Shown piece by piece: positions 9,740-19,154 of a stretch of 64,000 bases of DNA; the first letter of the stretch is position 1; each line of letters opens with the position of its first letter. The DNA lies in assembly GCA_021927905.1 (NCBI GenBank), contig BLLK01000020.1, positions 1,426,001 through 1,490,000 on the forward strand. The letters run 5' to 3'. Made by a program: the position numbers and the translations under genes. The notes beneath the pieces were generated by a model that saw nothing but the letters and a program-made list of their open reading frames with translations, had not been told where the DNA came from and searched no databases. This stretch comes from Chaetoceros tenuissimus. Its lineage: Eukaryota > Bacillariophyta > Thalassiosirophyceae > Chaetocerotales > Chaetocerotaceae.

Positions 9740-12700
9740 TTAAAAGTTACCTGTGGTATTGTTTAAATCACTTTGTTTTAAATTCCGACGATTGTATTCA
9801 TGTCTGCTCTTTAAACGACCTTTGACAGAAGTTCCTTGACCAGCATTCAAAACTGCCACTGTTCCCACATCTTTTGGATTTGATATACTACCAATTGCAC
9901 CACCTTCCTTACAACGTTTTTGAGTAACAATGAGATTGACTTCTTCTATTGTCTGCGAAGAGCAGGTATCAAACAATAAAGCACAATTTGCCAAAAAATC
10001 AGCACGAGTGGTTGTATTTGTAAATGCTTCAATTGTTAACAGAGATTGTGACTGTTCTTGACCATATGTGGATTGACTACCACCAGTCTGTGAAAGCTGT
10101 CCCATTCCTTGTACGGGGCCATCATAATGATATGCACTATCTTCATTATCATTCCCAAAAGCCATATCATCATGATGTGCTGTGTCATTTTGATGGTTTT
10201 TCATATATTTCTTATAATTGTCTGATCCACGACAGAGGTATCCTTCATGTAATATTGCACTTTGTACTGCACAGATAGTTTGATACGTTTGGGACTCTGT
10301 GTCAATAGTCCATTTATCCACAAATGAACAATCATTGAGTACACATCCACGAAATATTCCATTAGAGTCAAAGCCTTTTTCTATTGTATCTTTGAATACT
10401 TCTTCCAGATTCTCCTGTAACATCGCTGGTGCATAGTCACGATCAAAGTAATAATTGAATACTTTCCACCACCGAATATGATAAAGCTCTGGTCTCAAAT
10501 ATGTCTCATCATCAATAACAGCCATGATATGAATACAAGGAGCCATGTATTCATGGACAAATCCACAATCACAATGGATTCGATTGTCAGCACTTATATG
10601 CACCACTCGAACATGCTCAAATCTAGTATATTTGCTAGTGCCATCATTATCTGTGTCGAAAACACCAGCGATACCTTCTCTGTCATCTACACATCCAATC
10701 TCAATTTCTTCAAAGATAGAAGAGCGTATCACTAACCATTTCCTATTTCCAATGTAAACAGCAGTAACAAATTCCCTTTTATCAAAAAATTTGATTGCTA
10801 AACTTTCCATGTACTTGGTTAAAAAGGGGGCAGTTTGTGATCGCGACCATATCTTGGTTGCATTGATATCTGCTGCCATCACTGTATGCGCACGTTTATT
10901 CTTAAATTGACTTTGTTGGATCAATTGATAACCTGATTTTTCAAGTGTATGTCTATGATCAACAGCATGGGGTGTATTGTGTTTTAATGTACTGTTCTCT
11001 GCCTCTGAAATAGAGCTTCCCCTAAAGCCAAACGTGGGTAAGTATTTAAATATCCAATGCCCACAGTTATCTCGGAATTTATCAAAATTCTTGAGGATAC
11101 CATCAATAGCTATGATGTGATGATCTTTAAGTTGCCCAACTTCTTTTGCCAAATTATACATAGTCTCAAAATCCTTGCGGGACTTTCTATATTCTGCCTC
11201 GCTTTCTATGGAAGTAAACCATGAAAGTATGAATCCACGGATATCCTTTAGGCATTGTTTTGTTTCAAGAGTAGTGCTACTGTCAATAATAACATTCTTT
11301 AGCCACTCCTGGATCACAAGATGATACATGTCCAGCCTGTGTTTAATTCCTGTTGAGTAATCGCGCTTATTGTCGGTGCCCATTCTAATGGCATCAATCA
11401 AAGCCATCTCTGCATCACTCGCTACACAAAGCATACGCTTTGTAGTGGAGGTACCAAAAAGATATGGCATTGCTTCGGCAATAGGCCAAATATATGCTAT
11501 GGTTTGTTTCGAGGGCATAAAACAATGCATAGTTGTTACTGTTTTCATGTGCCCAGTGACAACCGTAAATGAGAAAAGATTTCTTCTGAGTCTATTCAAA
11601 CTAAATGTCATGTCACATGAAGAGAACTCAGGGAACATCTTCATGGAACGGATTTGGTCATCTGTAGCCCAGCAAATTGAGACCAATACTTTTGTGTTTT
11701 CATCCAAACTCAATTGGCTTCTCATTTCAGATATTTCACTACGGTATTTATTCTCAAGAGCTAGATGGACAGCATTATTACTGGACGAAACAACTTCCTT
11801 TGATTTTCTAATACGGTTATACACAACTAAACCTGAGTCTGGTTCATGAAAAACGTAGACATATGAAATGTCATCCATTGATTCCATCATAGCTAGCAGC
11901 CGTTCTGCATCTTGTCCATGAGGTATTTTTTTAACTTTGGCAAAAATATCATCCAGCTCTTTCTCTTTAAAAGAACGAATAGTACTGTGCGAGACGTAAA
12001 GGTTGTATGTCTTTTGTACTAGCCCTACTATAGTATGGCATGGAACGTTGAGTTGAACGTTATACTTTATAAACGTTTGTATCTCAGGAGTCAAATCATT
12101 TTTTGCAGCAGTCAAGTGCTCTGGATCTAAAGGTAAATGATGTGTGTGTTGAATAGGCTTGTTGGCAAATGAGACATACCATAAAGCATCATTGGGATCT
12201 GAATGATTGGACTTTTTATCACAAAACACTGTGAACGCAAATTTACAAGTAGTTTCAGTTGTTTCAGAACGTGAAGTTGAAGTCTTGTTCTTTTGTCCAT
12301 TTATGCGTCTCTTCTCATTACGAGGTTGAGACATACTGCATTGGCTTAAGGTATTATGTGAAGACCTACTGCAATGCCTTTTGCTTATAGGCTGATGTTC
12401 ACGACCTTCAATTGTCATTGGTTGTTGTAGCTTGTCATTGAAATTAGCTTTTGAAGTGGAAGTTTGTTGGCATATGTTATGTTTACAACAGAATCGTATG
12501 TGATGATACTGTGTTTTGTTGTTGCTTTGTTTTCTAGGAAGTATTTCAGTCCCTTGTTCTCTAGCTTTGGCTTTTAGGAATTGGATGATGGAATCTTTCA
12601 TTTCTTTTGAATGACCTTTGAAATTTTCGATACGGAAAGCAGCATTTTTTGGGTAATGATGAACATCCTGTAGAATTTGTGAATCAGCCAAGAAACGTTT

Positions 12701-12895
12701 ACTTTGTTGTATACATTCAATTAGATTTATTTCTCTGTTCTTGGACGTACAGCCAGCAGTTGGTACTGCATGAGGTGTCACAACACCACAATCATCTCGG
12801 TACCAAACTGAGGAACGCAGAGATATAACAGCATCCCACGTTTTAGATTTATCTATAGAGGAAAACAAATCATTAATTTTAGAAGATGATGCCAT
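9740..12895 (-). CDS. MULE transposase with SWIM zinc finger
   Basis: 1051 aa from the ATG at 12895 (MASSSK…). The frame is open further, to 13087 inside the terminal repeat, but that extension reads through the TIR and is less likely. An N-terminal Cys/His-rich region (about residues 130-255: FCCKH…CKFAFTVFCDKK…HTHH) resembles the WRKY/GCM1-type DNA-binding module of MULE transposases. The catalytic domain shows D428 (SCDMTF), D494 (VASDAEMALIDAI) and E631 (SSISEAENSTLKH), which fit the DDE triad and the conserved 'SE..N..LK' block. A SWIM zinc finger follows, C775-x-C777-x9-C787-x-H789 (CDCGFVHEYMAPCIH). The product would cut and paste the surrounding element. There are no internal stops or frameshifts. 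Confidence 0.88.
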   Translation of the reverse strand: MASSSKINDLFSSIDKSKTWDAVISLRSSVWYRDDCGVVTPHAVPTAGCTSKNREINLIECIQQSKRFLADSQILQDVHHYPKNAAFRIENFKGHSKEMKDSIIQFLKAKAREQGTEILPRKQSNNKTQYHHIRFCCKHNICQQTSTSKANFNDKLQQPMTIEGREHQPISKRHCSRSSHNTLSQCSMSQPRNEKRRINGQKNKTSTSRSETTETTCKFAFTVFCDKKSNHSDPNDALWYVSFANKPIQHTHHLPLDPEHLTAAKNDLTPEIQTFIKYNVQLNVPCHTIVGLVQKTYNLYVSHSTIRSFKEKELDDIFAKVKKIPHGQDAERLLAMMESMDDISYVYVFHEPDSGLVVYNRIRKSKEVVSSSNNAVHLALENKYRSEISEMRSQLSLDENTKVLVSICWATDDQIRSMKMFPEFSSCDMTFSLNRLRRNLFSFTVVTGHMKTVTTMHCFMPSKQTIAYIWPIAEAMPYLFGTSTTKRMLCVASDAEMALIDAIRMGTDNKRDYSTGIKHRLDMYHLVIQEWLKNVIIDSSTTLETKQCLKDIRGFILSWFTSIESEAEYRKSRKDFETMYNLAKEVGQLKDHHIIAIDGILKNFDKFRDNCGHWIFKYLPTFGFRGSSISEAENSTLKHNTPHAVDHRHTLEKSGYQLIQQSQFKNKRAHTVMAADINATKIWSRSQTAPFLTKYMESLAIKFFDKREFVTAVYIGNRKWLVIRSSIFEEIEIGCVDDREGIAGVFDTDNDGTSKYTRFEHVRVVHISADNRIHCDCGFVHEYMAPCIHIMAVIDDETYLRPELYHIRWWKVFNYYFDRDYAPAMLQENLEEVFKDTIEKGFDSNGIFRGCVLNDCSFVDKWTIDTESQTYQTICAVQSAILHEGYLCRGSDNYKKYMKNHQNDTAHHDDMAFGNDNEDSAYHYDGPVQGMGQLSQTGGSQSTYGQEQSQSLLTIEAFTNTTTRADFLANCALLFDTCSSQTIEEVNLIVTQKRCKEGGAIGSISNPKDVGTVAVLNAGQGTSVKGRLKSRHEYNRRNLKQSDLNNTTGNF

Positions 12896-13068
12896 GTTTG
12901 TTTCTAATGTAAGAGTATGAAGTATATCTATGGTGCTGGATATGTATTTGTTGATTAGCCAAGCAATGTTGAGCATTTTTAAACTATTTCCTGACCGTTG
13001 ATATTTTTTGGTAACAAATTGTGAATTCGGATATAGAATAAAAAAAGGGGGTGTATTGACACTAAATG

Positions 13069-13102
13069 ATGACGTCGAAAAAAACACATAAGATTTGCCT
13101 GG
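13069..13102 (-). repeat. MULE right terminal inverted repeat
   Basis: Exact 34-bp reverse complement of 6356-6389, with weaker similarity continuing inward to about 13056. It sits only 15 bp from the start of the next inverted-repeat structure at 13118. Confidence 0.9.
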
Positions 13103-13683
13103 TTTTTTATACTAAGGTACGCGCGTAGAAAATTGGCTAACGTTGAAAATTGGCTAGCAGCCATTTTCGCGGGAAATCACACACAAACTGGAAAGAAGTC
13201 CCATTTTATGTACACCTCAATTAGACCTCAACGTTTCTCAACATACAAAAAATTCAATTAAACTACCGTTGCAGAAGTCTTGTAAATACATTGAAGAAGT
13301 ATATTAGCCACTGGAACGGTCATCACAGCACGTTTACTGCACTATTAACCCATATGGAAATAAACCTTTTTTTGGGGACTTTTCTACGTGATTTTCTCGT
13401 ACTTACCCATACCAGAAAATACATTTATTCAAGCTTCTGTAATGCTCGTAATATAAAAAAATTGAACATAGTTCTCATCCAAAATATTTGTATATATACA
13501 TGAAGAAGATATCTGTACTATGGTTTCAATGTTTCTAGAGATTTTTTTAATGAATTGTTCATAGTGATCCATTCCATTTGACCATTGTCCGTTTGTGGTG
13601 TACAAGCTTGCCAATCTGTAAAGAGAACCCGGAAATTAATTGGCTAATAACCAGGCATGGAAAATATTGGACCGGCGGAAAAT

Positions 13684-15849
13684 CAGGCAAATTATATGGT
13701 GCTTTTGACACGTCACGGACACATGTCACCCCCCACTCCTCTTCCTCCTCTCTCACTTCCCTCGTTTTTTTCCAAAATCCATTAGAGTGTCCCTCCTGCT
13801 CTTTTTCAAAAATTTGAATTTCTGCCGTTGGTGCTTTTGGAGGAAACAAAACAACGAACATGTGTCATCCTTGCTCCTCTCTTCCACACCAAACTGATGA
13901 TTCATCTATCTAATCCTATGTATGGTATGTTTGTCTGCTATCTTTTCTATTGTCTGCTATCTTTTCTATATCAAGCACGCTTTTTGCCTTTTGTTGCAGT
14001 TTTTTTTTTAAGTATCCGGATGGAATAAGAAAGAAGGGTAGGGTATGGCATAATTTGAATGACCATTTCCGGTTCATGTGACAACACAACGAAAGGGAAT
14101 TGCAAAGGTGAAGCTCTCTCAGGTTCATGTGTTAGTTACAAGATCTTCACGCAACGAAACGGAACAATGGTGAAGCTCTCTTGGTTTCTCATAGACAGAA
14201 TCAAGATCAAGTAGATATCCACTGTAGTGTTTCTGTTGAATGGTTCATTAGAAAGCCAATGTCTACTTGCAATGTATCTCTTGGAGGTAGAGACCAGGAA
14301 TTGAATCCAAATTGAAATTTTGAAACAAGTAAGAGGATGATAATGGATTATGTTAAAACATAGAGCTGCTGTGTTATCATAAACATATGTAGACCACAAG
14401 AAGGAAGAAAAGGGGAGACTGGACTTCTGCAAAGTTGTACGCATTGATATCCACCACATTAATTATTAAGAGAACCAGACTATCGCAATTTTAAGTAAAG
14501 AATAAAATCAATTGATAGTTAAACCACAAAACTTGAATGCTGAAAGATTAAACTTGATTATCATGGTTTTTGTAATAAAATGTGGGAAAACATTGCAAAA
14601 GTGTTGTCAGATAAATGTGACTTGATAATCAGATTCAAAGCAACGATATTCAAACATATTTGTTTGGTAATCAGATTCAAAGCAATGATATTTAGATATA
14701 TTGGTTTGATAATCAGAAGTCTGATTTCGAATATCAAGCCTTTCCATCTGATTCTTAAAAATTTAGCCAATTTTGACAACAGTAATTGTTCATCAATAAT
14801 CAGTGCCCAATCCTTGCTAATCAGAGCTTTTAGTTTGATTATCAATACACAATCTTTGATAATCAGAAGGTTGAGTATGATAATCAAACGATTGCCGTTG
14901 ACTACAAAAACATAACAACATTGAATGGATACGTAGGGGAAGTGATTCTCTTTTGACAATTATAATGTAATCTTACAATTTGATATCATAAATGGATTTG
15001 AAAAGATGCATAAAAGCATTGCTATTTTACAAGAAAGAAATATATTTGATTTATAAAGGCAAATGCGTTTATCAGTCTCTTTCTTCATCAACTCACAAAT
15101 CAAAAGCTTCATCATCTCACGCATTTCACGTAGCTGTTATATCCACTTGGGCTTTTAGTCAACCACAGATGCCATGTGTATCTTCACCATTAATGATCAA
15201 CAGGATTGCAGTAGATGTAATTACCATTGATGATCAATAACATCAAAAATTAGAAAAGGAATAGCAACTTGAATGCAACCACTACTGTAAAGACAACTTG
15301 ACACAGCTGAGATAAAATACCAATTCTTGTGAACAAAAGAGGATTAAATCAGATGTCTCACAGGTACCATATTTGTGTCGATCCTTGTTATAATACTATA
15401 AGAAGTAGAAACTGCGATACAATTCCTCTTAATTGCAAAAAGGGCTAGTAAATAGATACTAAGAGTAACACATGAACCAGAAACTGCTGTTCAAACTGTG
15501 CCATACCCTACTCATATATCTCAGCCCATCCTTTTACAAAGAAAACTGTGAAACATACTTTAGAAGTGAAATGAGTGCTTGATAAGGAAAAGAAAATACA
15601 CACACACATACCATACATAGGATTAGATAGATGAATCAGTTTTGTGTGGAAGAGGACTGAACTTTTTTTTTTCTTCGCATCATTGTTTTTCCCTGCATCA
15701 TATATCAACGGCTAAAATTAATTTTGAAAAAGAGCAGGAGGGACACTCTAATGGATTTTGGAAAAAAACGAGGGAAGTGAGAGAGGAGGAAGAGGAGTGG
15801 GTGGTGACAGATGTCCGTGACGTGTCAAAAGCACCATATAATATGCCTG
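13684..15849. mobile_element. Inner long-TIR non-autonomous element
   Basis: Long terminal inverted repeats: 13684-14080 pairs with 15470-15849 in reverse complement. The outer 60 bp are nearly identical (CAGGCAAATTATATGGTGC versus CAGGCATATTATATGGTGC, then a shared TTTTGACACGTCACGGACA); further in there are indels but clear blocks such as TCTATCTAATCCTATGTATG and GTAGGGTATGGCA. The 1.4-kb centre has no gene. The start CAGGCAAAT resembles the MULE TIR, so a MULE-derived non-autonomous element is plausible. Confidence 0.75.
14618..14890. repeat. Degenerate TTGATAATCAGA repeat block
   Basis: Inside the inner element, about ten degenerate copies of T(T)GATAATCAGA, some followed by TTCAAAGCAATGATATT, occur in both orientations because GATAATC is close to palindromic. 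The block makes both strands appear open; these frames are Ile/Leu-rich artefacts. Confidence 0.65.
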
Positions 15850-16440
15850 CCGGCCCATGTACAGACGGACAGACCGTTTCGCTTGCTTTGCCTTTGATAG
15901 TGACCTATTGAAAAGTTGAACAAAACAACATTACTCAAGAAAGATATTTATAACATAAATGTATTTCAATGCACTGAGAACATATATGCCTTGGTTTGAC
16001 CTCGAACAATTGATTTTTCATAAGTTCTCGTCATGTACCTACACCGCGATAAAAGTACTAACAAACGGTCCTGGTAAAAAATTTCAAAACACTTTCTGGA
16101 GACTTTCTGCCACTAAAGATGTATTCTACAAAGTCTAAGATAGATCTATTTCATGCTATATTGGGTTCCACAAGACTAGAATCATATGTTATGAGGTGCT
16201 CAAAGGTGCCAATTTTGTACGTGATTTCTATGTGATTTGTCCTAACAGAAACGACCGTTACTGCTATTTTTGGCAGTTATTGTAGGTTTTTATGTGTTTT
16301 CACTCGAAATAAAGTGTTGATAGACTATTTGTACGTTTTGATGTTTTCCAAAATTTATTTAGATACAATAGATGGTGTGTTGGAATGGAGGAATGTAAAG
16401 GGATTACTGTGCAAACACGAATTTTATGACATGTATTTTT

Positions 16441-16510
16441 TGGCTAGGTGCCTAGGTTGAACTTCCTGGTTCAAAAATGAATGTATACAAAAAATCTAGC
16501 CACCTAGCCA
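16441..16510. repeat. Short inverted repeat near the right end of the nest
   Basis: TGGCTAGGTGCCTAGG (16441-16456) and TCTAGCCACCTAGCCA (16495-16510) are inverted with 14 of 16 matches and a 38-bp loop. It lies just inside the 25-bp TIR at 16522. Confidence 0.55.
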
Positions 16511-16634
16511 CTTTTTGTGGACCGGTCCAATATTTTCCATGCCTGGATAAGCCAATTTTCAACGCGCGTATGGTAGATAATGTGTTTTGTGTCTTGTGTC
16601 CACGTGTCCACTTTCGACTGACTCGACTCACTCA

Positions 16635-16653
16635 CCCTTAACCCTAACCCTAA
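16635..16653 (+). repeat. Short interstitial telomere-like tract
   Basis: CCCTTAACCCTAACCCTAA: about three units of the CCCTAA telomere repeat, 65 bp outside the nested elements. Too short and too internal to mark a chromosome end. Confidence 0.6.
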
Positions 16654-17289
16654 CTCGACTCCAATGCCAACCCGACCCCCTTCCTGAACCCCCTTTGAAA
16701 AAAAGGGAAAAGGCTCATTTCAATTGATATTACATACTTTTATAAATTGGAATTTTATTAATTTTACAAGGCTCCATTAGTTACTCATGTCATATGCAAA
16801 TTTGAAAAGGTAGCTCGATCTAGCTAGTTCAAAGATGCATACTTAAAAAATATAGAAAATGAAAACGTTTGACGAGAATGTGCATCATACGCTGACATCG
16901 TACATACATACATTAGTATCGAGTACAAAATTAAGGAAACTGCATGATGAGATCATGATGATGTTGTTGGCTGGTTGATTTCAGCTCAACATGAACTTTC
17001 TCCTTTACGGGGCCCTATCTGGAATCATCATACTAGTAAAATTTCACTTAGGCTTACCATGATGTGGTTTCTGTTTCTGATCATGACATTGATCATGCAA
17101 CAAAATTCATACATGCGGTGATTAATAATTGTAAACCGCATTAATAATTGTAAATTCAGGCAAGTGATGAGGATCGAGGAGAAGCTAAAGATAGTCAAAC
17201 ATCTTGGAAAAAGCCGAAGAGATGAAGATGTAGAGCACTGGTAACAGCTTATTATATTTCGTCGACACTGCAAAAAATCTATTTGCGGT
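16654..17289. other. non-coding region between the transposon nest and the decayed HSF unit
   Basis: AT-rich with short simple runs; no supported gene. A minus-strand 81-codon frame at 17028-17273 has no recognisable content. Confidence 0.4.
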
Positions 17290-18340
17290 ATGACGCTACG
17301 ACGAACAACAACAACAGTAATCGTGCCACCATGATAGAGACACTACTGTGCAGTTGCAACTATTGATAAATGGAGCCAACAAACGATTATCTCACCGTAA
17401 GCAATTGCCCTAAATCTGAACATTGCACTGAAATCCCTTACAATGAGAGTACTAGTAAAGTCCTCGTACTACTATCTTGTCCCAAAAGCAGATCATTTCA
17501 AGAATTGTCAGAATTGTAGAAGGCCCATGATGCCTTTTGGGATACGAGAGAATGATAAGAAATGCCACTACAACTACGCCAAAGATGATACTGGTGAGAA
17601 AGAAAGCAGCCTGTAGGCGATCCTACTACAATTATTGTTGCTAGGCATGGTGAACAGGTACTTCATAGGTCGACATCAGTACTTCGCTGGTCCAAGTGGC
17701 TGAAAAGATGAAAAGTGTGTCGAAAAGAAATAAGTAAGTGAATATCATCATCCAATACAGCTTTCATCTGGCAGTAGCAAAGATTTATAAATGAATACGC
17801 CTTGAATAGACAATTGGAGGTGCAAATGCAACTGCAGGGTCTGTTTAGGGGCTTACCGAGAAGATGACCGTCAACGTCGTCTGGTTCATCTGATATGCTG
17901 ATCTAAGTAAGATCAGAATGTAGCAGAAGATGATAAACGATATTTCTCGGAAGGTCAGTCTTCACTGCCACTAGCATGTGAATCCCACCTTTGGTTTTGT
18001 TGTAGTCATTCTCATCTTTTTGTCATATGAATAATTTGAAGAAGGATGGATGTGCGTCGTCTCTATCAGCAGCATCTGATCAAGAGCAAGCTATTAGAAC
18101 CGGTTCTTCTTAGTTTGGGTGCATGTTTCACTTGTTATTTTACTTTACTTGTGATAAATAGAGTAAGAAGACGAACAAGATTTGCAGAAACACAGCGATT
18201 TGATCACGAACAGCACTGATCCATGGTGAATGCATTCAGTAGTGGTGGTATGTTATATCATTGTACGCATTTTGGTTATGACTAGAAAAATGTCTCTTGT
18301 GTGTAAGTAAGTAACAAAGGTATGGTAGATATCTACAATG
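17290..18340 (+). pseudogene. Heavily decayed HSF unit at the left edge of the array
   Basis: Read by eye against the intact units, 17411-17515 aligns with the HSF DNA-binding-domain coding region: both contain ACATTGCACTGAAA, then (T)CACAATGAG, and further on AGCAGATCATT(T)CAA. Stops and frameshifts break the frame. Weaker colinear similarity continues: a piece near 17850 resembles the 'GAGCTACCGAGGATGAT' 3' coding region, CCATGGTGAATG near 18221 matches the post-gene duplication, and AATGTCTCTTGTGTGTAAGTA near 18291 matches the spacer. Order and orientation are as in the intact units, so this is an old ninth copy rather than chance similarity. Exact ends are uncertain. Confidence 0.55.
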
Positions 18341-19154
18341 CGGTGTTGTGTTGTACGTATGTTTATGATGTGGCTACCGTTCGTTTCCACCACAAGCTAG
18401 GTAGTTGAGTATAGTAGAGGATAGTAGATAGTAGTAGTAGAGATAGAATCGTACTTTACTACTACCTGCCATGCGGTTACTCATATTATTATACGATGGT
18501 CGGATAAAATGAATTACAAAAGTACCAAGTACTCGAAGGGACTCAACAATCATAATGCATTGGTCATGGGGAAATCTGGTGAACAAAAGATGATTGACGA
18601 AATATATGTACGTATGGGTACATGATTTGCTTGGACTGTGAAAAAAAAAAACGGCAGTGGCTGGCTGGTTAACAAAGGGACGATGTGCATGTGTCGAGGA
18701 AGCATTCATTATTACCATAACATGATGTAGTATGAAATACTATGCAAAATAGTATAGGTATATTGTAAAAGAGTTTGGTTAGCTAGCTAAGATAATTGTC
18801 AGCTACTGGTTACTACTAAATACTACTAGATAGAACATCATGGAGCAAATAGAACAACCACGCAAGCTAGTTGCTTGAATACCTTAGTATGATCTACAGC
18901 GACGAGAATAACAATAAAAGACAACGAAGCGAGAAAGAAATAATTCTGAATTAGACTGTTTTTAAGTTGCATATTTACGGAGATAAGTAACAAATTTATC
19001 ATCTCCTTGGCACGACACCACTCCAAGCAAATCAATGCCTACTTCTTGTTATGGCGAGCAATTAGAAAGAGCCAACATGAGTTGAAGTATTGTTCCTGCA
19101 CCTCCTGTTCACAATTCCGTTGCAAAAGACAGACATGATGGGGAAGTTCTTCTC
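18341..19154. other. probable remnant spacer of the decayed unit
   Basis: No supported gene. Pieces such as TTGACGAA…, TACGTAT and AGCTGACAATT-like words recall array spacers, one of them (18780-18810) in inverted orientation, but the alignment is too weak to define. Confidence 0.3.

Larger units (their letters stand above)
6356..13102. mobile_element. Complete Mutator-like element (MULE) with protease and transposase genes
   Basis: A 6.75-kb element bounded by near-perfect terminal inverted repeats. It contains only two genes, a C48-protease protein (+) and a MULE transposase (-), arranged tail to tail with 6 bp between their stop codons. Both open frames are intact, so the copy may be recent or still active. 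Flanking bases are T/A-rich on both sides (…TTTTATTAC before, TTTTTTATAC after); they look like an imperfect 9-10 bp target duplication, but no exact duplication is seen. C48 protease genes carried by MULEs are known from plants; the arrangement here fits that class. Confidence 0.85.
13651..16546. mobile_element. Middle inverted-repeat element with 25-bp perfect TIRs
   Basis: A 25-bp sequence beginning CCAGGCATGGAAAATATTGG (13651-13675) is exactly inverted at 16522-16546. Similarity continues outward as TTGGCTAATAA versus TTGGCTTAT. The ends begin CCAGGC like the neighbouring MULE. It contains no transposase; the interior holds the 2.2-kb long-TIR element and AT-rich DNA. Confidence 0.65.
13118..16570. 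mobile_element. Outer non-autonomous inverted-repeat element (nested structure)
   Basis: Left end TACGCGCGTAGAAAATTGGC (13118-13137) matches the reverse complement of 16551-16570 at 19 of 20 positions. The GAAAATTGGCT piece recurs at 13145. No transposase gene is present. The flanks show no target duplication, so these ends may be remnants or the outer shell of a nested insertion. Confidence 0.55.

Noticed and set aside
14561-14959. Opposing open frames in the TTGATAATCAGA block
   Set aside because: Both are Ile/Leu repeats produced by a near-palindromic repeat.
16635-16653. Chromosome end or telomere
   Set aside because: Only about three repeat units, with unique sequence on both sides.
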